Origin: Fictibacillus barbaricus
GTDB lineage: Bacteria; Bacillota; Bacilli; Bacillales; Fictibacillaceae
Length of the DNA: 64,000 nt
Reading direction: 5' to 3'
NCBI RefSeq assembly: GCF_014635025.1
Contig: NZ_BMCE01000002.1
Coordinates: forward strand, 248,001-312,000
Part shown: positions 8,440-18,423 of the stretch, piece by piece
How the letters are laid out: each line of letters starts with the position of its first letter
Numbering within the stretch: position 1 is the stretch's first letter
Position numbers and translations under genes: made by a program
The notes under the pieces: model-generated
Databases searched by the model: none
Seen by the model: only the letters and a program-made list of their open reading frames with translations
What the model was told of the DNA's origin: nothing

Positions 8440-9942
8440 ATGATACATAGTATACCGAACGCTTCCATTGTTATATTTGGAGCGACAGGTGATCTTGCTC
8501 ACCGAAAACTGTTTCCTGCTCTTTACCAATTGTATCAAAAGGGACACATGAAAGAGAACTTTTCTGTTGTAGGTGTTTCAAGAAAAGAATATTCTCATGA
8601 TGACTTTCAAGCTGAAGTAGCTTCAGCTATAAACGAACATGCACCAGGTGCAAAAAGTGAAATCGTACAAAAGTTCGCTTCTCATTTCTACTACTTAAAG
8701 ATGGATGTAACAAGTGAACCTAGTTACCATGAACTTGAGGAGCTTTTGAACGTGCTTGACAGAGATTATCAAACAAATGGAAACCGTCTCTATTATCTAG
8801 CAATGGCACCTAAATTTTTTGGCACAATCCCAACCTTCTTAAAATCAGAAGGTATAACGAGAACAGAAGGCTGGCAGCGAATCGTTATTGAAAAACCATT
8901 CGGACATGACCTCCCTTCGGCCACGAAGTTAAATGAGGAAATCCAACAATGTTTTAATGAAGACGATATTTATCGTATAGACCATTATCTTGGTAAAGAA
9001 ATGGTTCAAAATATTCAAGTCATCCGTTTTGGCAATGCGATCTTTGAATCGATCTGGAACAATAAATATATCGATTCCGTTCAGATTACATCGAGTGAGA
9101 CGCTTGGTGTAGAAGACAGAGCAGCTTATTATGAAAAATCAGGTGCCCTGTTGGATATGGTTCAAAATCACATGCTTCAAATGGTTATGATGGTTGCTAT
9201 GGAACCGCCAGGAGAGCTGAAGCCTGAACATATACGAGACGAAAAAGTTAAAGTTCTTCGTTCATTGCGTTTCTTTAATGAAGAAGAAGTGAAACAAAAT
9301 GTAGTCCGTGCTCAATATTCAGCTGGGGAAATGAAAGGGGAAAAAGTTCCTGGCTACCTTCAAGAAGAAAATGTAGCTCCAGAATCAAAAACAGAAACGT
9401 TTGTTGCTGCAAAACTGTTTATTGATAATTTCCGTTGGACAGGAGTACCTTTTTACATTAGAACAGGAAAACGCATGGCTGTGAAATCAACTGAGATCGT
9501 CATACAATTCAAACAGGGTCCAATGGCGCTTTATCATGCAAAAACAGAAAAGTATCAGCCTAATCTTCTAAGAATTCATATACAGCCTGACGAAGGAGTT
9601 AGCCTTACTCTTAACGCAAAACCTAAGGGAGATACTTCTGATCTATTACCGATCGATATGACGTATAACAATAAATCAACTGCCGAGATGAATTCACCAG
9701 AAGCATATGAAAAGCTACTTCATGATTGTCTTCTTGGTAACTCAACATACTTTACTCGCTGGGATGAAGTTGCACTAAGCTGGGAGTTTATTGATCGCAT
9801 AACAAAAGCTTGGCAAAGCGGCACAGGTTCACTCCTAACAGAATATACCTCTGGCAGCATGGGTCCTATAGAGGCAGACCAATTGTTGACCGCCGATGGA
9901 CACTCATGGTGGGAACCTACTAAAGTACGAGAGGAATGTTAG
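8440..9942 (+). CDS. zwf: Glucose-6-phosphate 1-dehydrogenase
   Basis: A 500-residue enzyme that oxidises glucose 6-phosphate to 6-phosphogluconolactone with NADP, the entry step of the pentose phosphate pathway. Seen: nucleotide-binding GATGDLAHRKLFPAL near the N-terminus and the active-site RIDHYLGKE motif. I chose ATG at 8440 because AAGTGAGG sits 6 nt upstream; an in-frame GTG at 8428 is possible but poorly spaced. The cyclase gene follows with an overlap or a 2-nt gap, so the two are probably co-transcribed. Confidence 0.96.
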   Translation: MIHSIPNASIVIFGATGDLAHRKLFPALYQLYQKGHMKENFSVVGVSRKEYSHDDFQAEVASAINEHAPGAKSEIVQKFASHFYYLKMDVTSEPSYHELEELLNVLDRDYQTNGNRLYYLAMAPKFFGTIPTFLKSEGITRTEGWQRIVIEKPFGHDLPSATKLNEEIQQCFNEDDIYRIDHYLGKEMVQNIQVIRFGNAIFESIWNNKYIDSVQITSSETLGVEDRAAYYEKSGALLDMVQNHMLQMVMMVAMEPPGELKPEHIRDEKVKVLRSLRFFNEEEVKQNVVRAQYSAGEMKGEKVPGYLQEENVAPESKTETFVAAKLFIDNFRWTGVPFYIRTGKRMAVKSTEIVIQFKQGPMALYHAKTEKYQPNLLRIHIQPDEGVSLTLNAKPKGDTSDLLPIDMTYNNKSTAEMNSPEAYEKLLHDCLLGNSTYFTRWDEVALSWEFIDRITKAWQSGTGSLLTEYTSGSMGPIEADQLLTADGHSWWEPTKVREEC

Positions 9943-9944
9943 TT

Positions 9945-10556
9945 ATGAAGATATATGATGTCTCGTTACCGATTTATGAAGGAATGCCTGTTTATAAAAA
10001 CAAACCTGAAAAACAGCCTGAGTTTAATACCGTACAAAATGGTCATGTAACAGAAACAAGAATTGCAATGGACGTTCATACAGGGACTCATGTAGATGCA
10101 CCGCTTCACATGGTCCCAGGTGGTGACACGATTGAAACATTGCCTATCGAAAGACTCGTTAGAAAAGCTAAAGTCATTGATCTTACACGTTCTGAAGAAT
10201 TTATTTCTGCAGAAGATCTTTCAGATAAGGATATCCAAAAGGATGATTTTGTTCTCTTTAAAACAAAAAACTCTTGGGATTCTGGGTTTAACTTTGATTT
10301 TATATATGTAAACAGTGAAGCTGCTAAAGTTTTAACTGAGATCGGTGTTGCTGGTGTAGGCATCGATGCACTTGGTGTTGAAAGAGCTCAGGAGAATCAT
10401 CCGACACATAAACAGCTTTTCCAAAACAATGTCATCATTATTGAAGGGCTACAATTAAAAGACGTTCCCGAAGGCGAATATTTAATGGTTGCAGCACCAC
10501 TTAAAATTCGAGGCTTGGATGCATCACCTGCAAGGATCGTTCTTATAGAGCAATAA
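9945..10556 (+). CDS. Cyclase family metal-dependent hydrolase (kynurenine formamidase-like)
   Basis: About 203 residues. The family signature HTGTHVDAPLH (metal-binding His/Asp) lies near residue 46-56, followed by later conserved residues including EGLQL near the C-terminus. Members hydrolyse N-formylkynurenine or other cyclic or amide substrates. No tryptophan-degradation genes are nearby, so the substrate is open. ATG 9945 has an AGAGGA site with normal spacing; the ATG at 9936 overlaps the zwf stop and is crowded by the same site. The gene ends at a strong terminator. Confidence 0.85.
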   Translation: MKIYDVSLPIYEGMPVYKNKPEKQPEFNTVQNGHVTETRIAMDVHTGTHVDAPLHMVPGGDTIETLPIERLVRKAKVIDLTRSEEFISAEDLSDKDIQKDDFVLFKTKNSWDSGFNFDFIYVNSEAAKVLTEIGVAGVGIDALGVERAQENHPTHKQLFQNNVIIIEGLQLKDVPEGEYLMVAAPLKIRGLDASPARIVLIEQ

Positions 10557-10585
10557 AAAACAGCGGGATTTCCGCTGTTTTTTTT
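10555..10585 (+). terminator. Terminator after zwf-cyclase
   Basis: CAGCGG-gattt-CCGCTG stem with A-run before and T-run after. Bidirectional, also serving the convergent MFS gene. Confidence 0.9.
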
Positions 10586-11843
10586 ATTCCAGTGCTGGTT
10601 TTAACTTTTTGCTGCTCTGAGGATCTTTTTCCTCCTCATCTCCCCCGCCTCTTTCTTTTTCTGGCTTGATAGCAAAAAAAGCGGCTATCGCACCAAGTAC
10701 ACTTACACCTGCCGATGTATAAAACACGATCTCATGAGAAGATCTCATCAAAACCGCATAGATTGGCGGGCCTAAAGCCACACCTACAAATCTCATCGAA
10801 CTATAGATCGAAGTAATGGTTCCTCTCGCTTCTTTTTCTATTCCTTCTGTGATGAGTGCATCTAAACTAGGCAATGCTGCTCCAATGCCAATACCAGCTA
10901 CAAATAAAGCTCCCAAGAGAAAATACACGTTCTCTGTAAATGTTATTAAAAATACTGATCCGCCCAAAAGAACCATGGATAAGAAAGTACACCACTTCAT
11001 AACCAATTTATTCTGTTTGATCTTTTTCCCTGCAATATAGGACGCGATAGATAAGGCCAATAACGGTACCGCTATGACCAGGCCTTTCATTATACCCGTA
11101 ACACCATATTTTTCTTCTAAGATCGTGGAGAGATAGAACAAAATACCAAATAAAACAAACATGATAATGCCACCGATTAAAAAAATGGCGAAAAGCCATC
11201 TGCCCTCATTATGAAAAATTTGCTTAATGTTTTTTAGGTACTCTTTAATTGGCTGTTTTTCTTGTTCTTTTTTAGGCACTTTTACTAAAAAAAGAACTAA
11301 AAGAATAGAAAAAAAACAAAAAACCGGAATGAGCCAAAAAGGTAAGAACCAAATGATTGTTGCCAAGAAAGCACCCAATATTGGACTCAATACTTTACCA
11401 ATTGTGTTAGAAGTCTCAATCAGCCCTAACCCAGAGCTTACTTGTTCTTCGTCATCAAACATATCCCCTACTAGCGGCAGAACCACGGGAGCTGCCCCTG
11501 AAGATCCAACACCTTGAAGAAATCGTCCTATAAGAATTAATGTAAATGCATTGTCAGCTTGCCAAGCTGCCCATCCAGAGATTAATCCGCCAATGCCAGC
11601 TATAAAAAGACTAGGGATAATTATTTTTTTTCGCCCTAATCGATCTGATAAATAACCCGCAATAGGTATTAAAAGAATGGCTACAATTGAGTATACCGTT
11701 ATAATTAATGACACTTGGAAGGAGCTGATATTAAGCTCTTTGCCGATCTCAGGCAATACGGGTATAAGCATTGAATTGCCCAATGTCATCACAAGGGGAA
11801 TAGATGCAAGTGCTAGTAAGTCCCACTTTTTCTTTTCTTCCAT
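10584..11843 (-). CDS. MFS transporter, DHA1-type (likely drug efflux)
   Basis: About 419 residues with 12 predicted transmembrane helices. The loop 2-3 motif appears as GYLSDRLGRKK near residue 63, and a motif-C-like glycine/proline segment lies in helix 5. Such proteins are proton-coupled exporters, often of drugs. The C-terminal tail is charged and glycine/glutamate-rich. ATG 11843 is preceded by GTGGAGGAAATT, a well-spaced ribosome site; the upstream GTG at 11855 lies inside that site and is unlikely. Substrate unknown. Confidence 0.87.
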   Translation of the reverse strand: MEEKKKWDLLALASIPLVMTLGNSMLIPVLPEIGKELNISSFQVSLIITVYSIVAILLIPIAGYLSDRLGRKKIIIPSLFIAGIGGLISGWAAWQADNAFTLILIGRFLQGVGSSGAAPVVLPLVGDMFDDEEQVSSGLGLIETSNTIGKVLSPILGAFLATIIWFLPFWLIPVFCFFSILLVLFLVKVPKKEQEKQPIKEYLKNIKQIFHNEGRWLFAIFLIGGIIMFVLFGILFYLSTILEEKYGVTGIMKGLVIAVPLLALSIASYIAGKKIKQNKLVMKWCTFLSMVLLGGSVFLITFTENVYFLLGALFVAGIGIGAALPSLDALITEGIEKEARGTITSIYSSMRFVGVALGPPIYAVLMRSSHEIVFYTSAGVSVLGAIAAFFAIKPEKERGGGDEEEKDPQSSKKLKPALE

Positions 11844-12004
11844 AATTTCCTCCACAACCGTACTATTACATCTTTAGTATTGTAAAAAGTCCAGAAACCA
11901 TACAAGAAAATCAATCCATTGACTTAAGAAATCAATTAAAGCTAAACTAATGGCAGCATACATATCGCAATTCATGTGCGGAAGATGAAAGGAAGTTAAT
12001 TTTT

Positions 12005-13162
12005 GTGGAACATTTATTAAACAACAAGGCGAAAGCCATCCAGATTTCAGGTATCCGTAAATTTTTTAATGAAGTAGCTCAATTTCCAAATGCAGTGTCC
12101 CTTACATTAGGACAGCCTGATTTCCCTACTCCTCTTCATGTTAAAGAAGCGGCTATACGTGCGATACATAATAATCAGACTATCTATTCTCATAATGCTG
12201 GCTATCCCGAACTTAGGCAGGCAGCTTCTATGTATTTAAAAGAGAAATATGATCTAGAATATGACCCTGCAACCGAAGTAATCGTTACAACAGGAGCAAG
12301 TGAAGCCATTGATATAACCTTGCGTACCATTTTAAGTGAAGGTGATGATGTTTTACTTCCTGCGCCTGTTTATCCTGGGTATGAGCCCGTAATTACATTA
12401 TGCGGGGCGAATACTATCTATATGGATACGACTAAAACGGGGTTTAAAATCACACCTGATCTGATTGAGAAGAATATTACCGAAAAAACAAAAGCTATCA
12501 TCATCCCCTCACCTTCTAACCCAACAGGTGTTGCCTTAGATGAACAAGAATTAAAGTATATTGCTGAATCTTTAAAGGATAGAGACATTTTTGTTCTTTC
12601 TGACGAAATCTATAGTGAACTTAAATACGATGCGAAGCATATTTCGATTGCATCTTTAGATGGCATGCGAGAAAAAACCTTTGTTATAAATGGTCTTTCT
12701 AAATCTCATAGCATGACTGGCTGGAGGATTGGACTTTTATATGGGCCACAAAACCTTCTTCAGCATGTACTAAAAGTTCATCAATATAATGTGACATGCG
12801 CATCCACGATTTCCCAAGCTGCTGCTATTGAGGCTTTAACACACGGTAAAGATGATGCAGCAGAAATGCGAACAGCATATAAAGAACGCCTAGAATACTG
12901 TTGCAGCCGTCTTAATAATATGGGTATTACTTTTGAAAAACCGAATGGGGCGTTTTATCTTTTTGTTTCAATTAAAAAATATGGACTATCGTCTTATCAA
13001 TTTGCACTTCAACTATTACAAAGTGAAGAAGTTGCCGTTGTTCCTGGAGATGCGTTTACTTTTCTTGGTGAAGGTTATATTCGAATTTCGTACGCTGCAT
13101 CAATGGAACAGTTAAAAAAGGGTATGGATGGTATGGAAAACTTCATAAATTCTCTAACATAA
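12005..13162 (+). CDS. patA: Class I/II PLP aminotransferase (PatA)
   Basis: A 385-residue fold-type I aminotransferase. Seen: LGQPDFPTP near the N-terminus, the YSHNAGYPELR region, SNPTG near residue 170, LSDEIYSEL near 199 and the PLP lysine in NGLSKSHSMTGWRIG near 232. It closely resembles B. subtilis PatA, an aminotransferase implicated in N-acetyl-diaminopimelate or general aromatic/aspartate transamination. The GTG start is supported by GAAAGGAAG about 8 nt upstream. It is monocistronic, with a terminator directly after the stop. Confidence 0.88.
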   Translation: MEHLLNNKAKAIQISGIRKFFNEVAQFPNAVSLTLGQPDFPTPLHVKEAAIRAIHNNQTIYSHNAGYPELRQAASMYLKEKYDLEYDPATEVIVTTGASEAIDITLRTILSEGDDVLLPAPVYPGYEPVITLCGANTIYMDTTKTGFKITPDLIEKNITEKTKAIIIPSPSNPTGVALDEQELKYIAESLKDRDIFVLSDEIYSELKYDAKHISIASLDGMREKTFVINGLSKSHSMTGWRIGLLYGPQNLLQHVLKVHQYNVTCASTISQAAAIEALTHGKDDAAEMRTAYKERLEYCCSRLNNMGITFEKPNGAFYLFVSIKKYGLSSYQFALQLLQSEEVAVVPGDAFTFLGEGYIRISYAASMEQLKKGMDGMENFINSLT

Positions 13163-13188
13163 ACTGCCCTCAAATTGGGCAGTTTTTT
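13161..13188 (+). terminator. Terminator of patA
   Basis: ACTGCCC-tcaaatt-GGGCAGT stem followed by TTTTTT. Confidence 0.9.
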
Positions 13189-13288
13189 CGAATAGTTTAC
13201 ATAAATAGATTACGGTTAATTCTAGTCCGTGTATAAGATCTAAAATTAGAAAAACACTAAAAATAACTTATTTAAAGGATGCGTTTTT

Positions 13289-14743
13289 GTGAAGTTAAAA
13301 GCTTTATTAAGCCACTTGCATATACCTGCCACAATTGAAGATGATCCTGTCATCACTGGAATAGCTTCTCATTCTAAAAAAGTAAAACCGGGATATTTGT
13401 TCTTTGCGATTTCTGGTGTTGAAGCGGATGGTCATCAATACATACAAGAAGCATTTGAAAATGGTGCAGCGGCAGTTATCGGAGAGTATCAGAAGATTAG
13501 CGGAAAAGGTCTTTACTTCTATGCTGAGGATACAAAGCGCTTGTTAAGCCTAGCAGCTTCCTATTTTTATGACGAACCGTATAAAAAACATAAGATGACG
13601 GGCATAACCGGAACGAACGGTAAAACGACTACTTCTTTTCTGTTGCAGCATTTACTTGTTTCGCACGGTGTTTCCACAGCGCTTTTTGGCACAGTACATC
13701 ATTATATAAATTCTAATATTGTAAAGAGCTCGCATACTACTCCCGATCCTGTAACCCTGCAGCACCTGTTAAACGAAAGCGATGACCAAGCTGTTGTTAT
13801 GGAAGTAAGCTCACATGGGCTAGAACAAAAACGAATTGAAGGTATAACCTATGACCAGGCGATCTTTCTAAACTTAACACATGATCACTTGGATTATCAT
13901 GGTACGATGGAATCGTATTATCTTTGTAAAGCAAAACTGTTTTCTTATTTAAAAAATAAAGGAACTGCTATTATTTGCAGTGAGGGAACGTATGGCAAGC
14001 GTTTAAGGGAAGAGCTGAGCAGAGATAATAACCTTCAAGTTTGGACATATGGCAAGAGAAAATCTGATCATTTCTATATTGAAGATGTAGGGAAAGAATC
14101 ATTTAATTTAATCCATGAAACCCTTCATGTAACAGTCCCCCTCCCGCTTCCTGGCGAATATAATGCTCTTAATACAACCGCTGCGATTGCTGCAGCTCTA
14201 GATTATGGCATTCCGATAAAGAGTTCGATCGAGTATCTAAAAACCTTTGAAGGAATCCCTGGCCGGTTTGAGGAGCTTACTCTTTACAATGGAACGGAAG
14301 TGATCATTGATTATGCACACACCCCTGATGGTGTGTTACAAGTCCTTGAAGCAGCTAGTAAGAAAGCCGGAAACAGACCTCTATATCATGTTTTCGGTTT
14401 TAGAGGAAATCGCGATCTTACCAAACGTCAAGAGATGATCGGTATTTCATTAGAATATAGTACTAAAACGGTCCTAACCGTTGACGACTTAAACGGTGTA
14501 GATAGAGATCAGCTAGTACTCGAGACAAAAGAAGCCATTCCGAAAACTTCACAAATGCCAATTGTTATTGCAGACCGTACTGAAGCCATCATTCTTGCAT
14601 TGAAAGAAGCTCCTCCGAACAGCGTAATAATAATTACTGGTAAGGGACCAGAAAAATATAAAGAATCGTATCACCATCCATCAGATTCTGATCTTGCAAC
14701 AGTCGAACTGTTTCAATCGCAAAACAAAGCAGCTCTTTTATAA
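13289..14743 (+). CDS. Mur ligase family protein, MurE-like paralogue
   Basis: A 484-residue protein with the full three-domain Mur ligase fold: N-terminal MurE-type UDP-binding domain, ATP-binding GITGTNGKTTTSFLL near residue 105-119, the SSHGLEQ/HDHLDYHGTME region with the carbamylated-lysine segment KAKLF, and the C-terminal ligase domain. MurE adds the third amino acid to UDP-MurNAc-Ala-Glu. However, the DNPR motif used to recognise diaminopimelate is missing (the region reads LTVDDLNGVDRDQ), and the usual GKGHExYQ end motif is GKGPEKYKE. It lies alone, outside any dcw cluster. It may be a paralogue with a different amino acid or acceptor. GTG start with an AAAGGATG-type site. Confidence 0.82.
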   Translation: MKLKALLSHLHIPATIEDDPVITGIASHSKKVKPGYLFFAISGVEADGHQYIQEAFENGAAAVIGEYQKISGKGLYFYAEDTKRLLSLAASYFYDEPYKKHKMTGITGTNGKTTTSFLLQHLLVSHGVSTALFGTVHHYINSNIVKSSHTTPDPVTLQHLLNESDDQAVVMEVSSHGLEQKRIEGITYDQAIFLNLTHDHLDYHGTMESYYLCKAKLFSYLKNKGTAIICSEGTYGKRLREELSRDNNLQVWTYGKRKSDHFYIEDVGKESFNLIHETLHVTVPLPLPGEYNALNTTAAIAAALDYGIPIKSSIEYLKTFEGIPGRFEELTLYNGTEVIIDYAHTPDGVLQVLEAASKKAGNRPLYHVFGFRGNRDLTKRQEMIGISLEYSTKTVLTVDDLNGVDRDQLVLETKEAIPKTSQMPIVIADRTEAIILALKEAPPNSVIIITGKGPEKYKESYHHPSDSDLATVELFQSQNKAALL

Positions 14744-14750
14744 AAATAGT

Positions 14751-14790
14751 AAAAAAAGTCCCTTTTTTATCATAAAAGGGACTTTTTTTA
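14751..14790 (+). terminator. Bidirectional terminator between MurE-like gene and dynA
   Basis: AGTCCCTTTT-ttatcat-AAAAGGGACT stem with flanking A and T runs. Confidence 0.9.
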
Positions 14791-14792
14791 TT

Positions 14793-17700
14793 CTATATCT
14801 GTTCCAATTGTTTTAAACCTTTTTGCAATTGTTGAATTCTACCTTCTAAATCTCCTGGTTTCTTTAACTCCTCAAAGTAAACCAAAATCTGGTCTGTTAA
14901 TTGACTTTTGGAGTAGCCTATAGCTGCATCTATCGCCGTTTCATAATGATTACTCAATTCATTATCCGCTTCTGATAGCCAATGTTCCACTTCTTTTTCA
15001 ATCTCTACGACAAGAGCATTTTTTAAATCATTCGAGCCGCTCTGCTCGAAGAACTGTTTTGGGGTCTTAAAATAAGATAGCCATTCTTTATAATCGGTAT
15101 CTTGTTTACTTACAAAGCTTAATGAAAAAGTCGGTGTTTTGAAAAGTGAGCTGAAGTCTTCCGTTTCCTGCAAACTTACTCCCTTTTCACTTGCTTCTGA
15201 GATCATACGATCTTCTTTCTCTTTTATGCTTTTTTGAATCCATTTATCTAACCTTAACGAGCACGCTCTGAACTCTTGATGCAGGTCATGTAAAACCTTG
15301 CTGAACAGCTCTTTAATACAAGCCTGAAGAGCTGACTTGGAGCTTTGAACAGCTGCTGGATGTATGGTCTCTTTATAAAAATCATGATAACGGATCAAAA
15401 CCCTTTGTCTAATATAATAGAGCAGTTCCTTTTGTTCTTGATAAAAATGTTTTTTGGAAAACGATACATGGTTCGAACAATACTCAAGAAGAAAACGTTC
15501 TCTTTGGTGCAGCGTTTCTAAATACTCATCTTCTTTCTCTATCCTCTGTTCTGTCTCGATCATTATATTTTCAATCATAGCCTTTGCATGATTGATCGAG
15601 GATTGTGCGCTACGGATCATTGCACTCTCCAAATCATGCTCAATATAATGAAATAAACTTTCAGTAAACTTGTCAAAGCCGCTGTTCCTTCTCTCTGGAT
15701 GTAAGAGTTCGTTTTTACTAGACAATGGAAACAGCCTTGGATTTCTAATTCCAAAGGTTTGTAGATTATTCTTTACATGAAGAACTACATCTCGTTCATC
15801 CTCTTCATTCTCGGCCAAATCTGAAGCGTTGATAGCAAAAAACATCTTATCTGAAGTAAAAGTATCTTTTATTCTGCCTAATTGAATCAAGAACTCCCTG
15901 TCTGCATAGGAAAAAGCGTGATTAAAATAGGTAAGGTAAATAATGATATCTGCATGCTTCATATATTCAAACGCCACTTCTGTGTGACGGGAGTGTATGG
16001 AATTTGCTCCGGGTGTATCCACTAATACTAAACCTTTATCTGTTAAAGGACAGCTATAGTAGATGGTAATTTTTTTTATAAAACAAGCTTTGGTTTCATC
16101 TGCCGCATACTTCCCTATTTCAGACAAATCTGAATGGACCAGCTTGCCTAAATGTTGATTCGCCCAATTAAATCCTGCGATATACGACTGTATCTTTTCG
16201 TTTTTTTCACCTTTTGTATCACTCTCTAAAACCTTTAGATCATCACTCTTTGTTTCTAACAGTAAGTTCACTTCATCCACGATCTCTTGTTTGGTCTTCA
16301 TTTCAATGACTATTGTACCGTGCTTATAATTCTGAACAGGTTTTCTGATCTCATTTATCGCAGCAGTTGTTGGATTAGGTGATGATGGCAGGATTTGTTC
16401 GCCAAACAACGCATTTGCAAAAGACGACTTCCCGGCTGAAAAAGCACCGAACAATACCATGGTAAACGACCGCTGATCTAATCGTTCTCTTAGCTGATCC
16501 ATCTCTTCTGCCAAATAAGAGAGACCTGATAATGGCTTTAATAATGCTGTCGTTTTGGAAAGTCTTTCTGTTTCATTCTGAAGTGAAGTTGTTTTTGGCA
16601 GTGTACGTGCCTCTTCGATCTCAGGCAATGTCACAACAGTTGAATCTTCACTTCGTGACTGATCCTCAAATTTAGATTTGAACTCTTCAACTAAAATCGT
16701 ATGATATTCAGAGCGAAATTTCCTTTCAAATTCATCGATTGAAAAATGATGAGGTTGAACGGAAGAAAGTATCCTATGAAGTTCTAATTTCTGATCTTCC
16801 CAATCGGCTGCCTTTTCTTTTTCATCCATAAGGAGTACGATTTCTTTTTCGTACTGTTTTGATGTTCTTTGGATATTTAAGAGCTCTTCTTCGTTCATAC
16901 GATCAAGCATGCTCATGACAGACGCAATAATCTCACTCATCTGATGACGAGCTATTCTTTTAATTTCACTTGAAATACTGTTGCAGTAGTTTAGCAGACC
17001 CTGCCCCTGTGAAGATAAACCGGATTGGACAAAAGAATATAGTGTTTCTTCTTTCGCTTCTACAGGCTGCCAATCTGACAGTTCCGAATCTATTTCTTTT
17101 TGTAATGCGTTCATATAATTTTGAGCATGCCAATTGATTTGTGCATCAATAGATTGCTGCAAAGTTTCTTGAAAAGCGATCGTTCTTTGATTCCGTTCTT
17201 GTTCTGTTTTATGCTTTGAAAAGAACAGCCCCACTTTAAAATCTTTTTTTGCAGATTCAATAAATAAACCGGCTTTTTCTCTCGTCTCATAAGGCATGAG
17301 CTGTGCAGAATCTATCATCTTAATAAAGTGGCTGCGTATCGATTCTTCTCTTTCTTTTTTTGCTTGCTCTTTCTTTTCAGTTACTAGTAACAGTTCATTT
17401 TTTTTGTCGGTTAGACTGTTGATCTTCTGATTTACTTTATCAAAACTTAGTTTATCCTCTTCGTTTTTTTCAATAAAGTCCTTCACAAAGTACTGCAGTT
17501 GATTATTTACTTGTTTTAGCAGCATCGAATCTTTGTTCATCTCTATTTTCTTGATATAAGCTATTAATGCTGGCAGGTCATTATAAGAAAATGACGGATT
17601 TTTTACACTTGTAAAGAAGATGTCCTCTTTAGGTATTCCAAAGGATTGAAATTCTTTAAATACGTTTTCTTTAAAGGAATGAAAATTAATTTCTTCTTCG

Positions 17701-18332
17701 CGATGCTTATCAATTTGATTCACGATCAATCTTACAGCTTTCCCTCTAGCGATTAAAGATTGTATAAAATCAATATTGGTTTCAGAAAGAATATGGTTAT
17801 AATCCATCACATAAAAGATTAGATCGGCTAGATAGATCACATCTTCAGTTGCCTTCTTATGAGCAGGGTCTGTGGAATCAATTCCTGGTGTATCATAATA
17901 AGCGATATTAATGTCTTCGTCTTTAGATTCATAATAAATTTCAATCGATTCCACAAGGTCTGAATCTTTACATAGAGCTTTTATTTCGTTTACATCATAA
18001 GGATGTTCAAACGTAACGATTTCTTTATTCTTAAGCTGAACAACCGCCTTTTGGTCTCCTTTGATCATTTTTACGATGTTTGCACTTGTTGGAATTGGAG
18101 AAGAGGGCAATATTCCTGTATTTGAAAGGGCATTGATCAAGCTTGATTTTCCCGCAGAAAAATGGCCGCAAAAAGCTATAGCAAACTCTTCCTTCGCTAC
18201 CTTTAGGAAAAGTTTGCTCAATTGTTCCTCTTCTTTTTGTTTCTTCAACTTATGAAAAACTTCATATAAACCGATCAAACGCTGTTTTTCTGTGTATAAT
18301 AATTCTTTTTCAGTTGATTTCATCGTTTCCAC
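14793..18332 (-). CDS. dynA: Dynamin-like GTPase with two fused GTPase modules (DynA)
   Basis: A 1179-residue bacterial dynamin built from two complete halves. The first P-loop is GHFSAGKSSLINAL near residue 56; the second is GAFSAGKSSFANAL near 634. DxPG switch motifs follow in each half (DTPGIDS and DTPGANS). Long helical stalk regions lie between and after the GTPase heads. Length and fusion match B. subtilis DynA (YpbR), which tethers and fuses membranes and helps against phage and membrane stress. Monocistronic on the minus strand. Confidence 0.95.
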   Translation of the reverse strand: METMKSTEKELLYTEKQRLIGLYEVFHKLKKQKEEEQLSKLFLKVAKEEFAIAFCGHFSAGKSSLINALSNTGILPSSPIPTSANIVKMIKGDQKAVVQLKNKEIVTFEHPYDVNEIKALCKDSDLVESIEIYYESKDEDINIAYYDTPGIDSTDPAHKKATEDVIYLADLIFYVMDYNHILSETNIDFIQSLIARGKAVRLIVNQIDKHREEEINFHSFKENVFKEFQSFGIPKEDIFFTSVKNPSFSYNDLPALIAYIKKIEMNKDSMLLKQVNNQLQYFVKDFIEKNEEDKLSFDKVNQKINSLTDKKNELLLVTEKKEQAKKEREESIRSHFIKMIDSAQLMPYETREKAGLFIESAKKDFKVGLFFSKHKTEQERNQRTIAFQETLQQSIDAQINWHAQNYMNALQKEIDSELSDWQPVEAKEETLYSFVQSGLSSQGQGLLNYCNSISSEIKRIARHQMSEIIASVMSMLDRMNEEELLNIQRTSKQYEKEIVLLMDEKEKAADWEDQKLELHRILSSVQPHHFSIDEFERKFRSEYHTILVEEFKSKFEDQSRSEDSTVVTLPEIEEARTLPKTTSLQNETERLSKTTALLKPLSGLSYLAEEMDQLRERLDQRSFTMVLFGAFSAGKSSFANALFGEQILPSSPNPTTAAINEIRKPVQNYKHGTIVIEMKTKQEIVDEVNLLLETKSDDLKVLESDTKGEKNEKIQSYIAGFNWANQHLGKLVHSDLSEIGKYAADETKACFIKKITIYYSCPLTDKGLVLVDTPGANSIHSRHTEVAFEYMKHADIIIYLTYFNHAFSYADREFLIQLGRIKDTFTSDKMFFAINASDLAENEEDERDVVLHVKNNLQTFGIRNPRLFPLSSKNELLHPERRNSGFDKFTESLFHYIEHDLESAMIRSAQSSINHAKAMIENIMIETEQRIEKEDEYLETLHQRERFLLEYCSNHVSFSKKHFYQEQKELLYYIRQRVLIRYHDFYKETIHPAAVQSSKSALQACIKELFSKVLHDLHQEFRACSLRLDKWIQKSIKEKEDRMISEASEKGVSLQETEDFSSLFKTPTFSLSFVSKQDTDYKEWLSYFKTPKQFFEQSGSNDLKNALVVEIEKEVEHWLSEADNELSNHYETAIDAAIGYSKSQLTDQILVYFEELKKPGDLEGRIQQLQKGLKQLEQI

Positions 18333-18423
18333 CTGTCTTCAATAGTGTATCACTATTCACTTTACCATATATATGATAGCGATTTCACCATTGATTATCT
18401 GTTTAAACACGCTTCAACGAATA

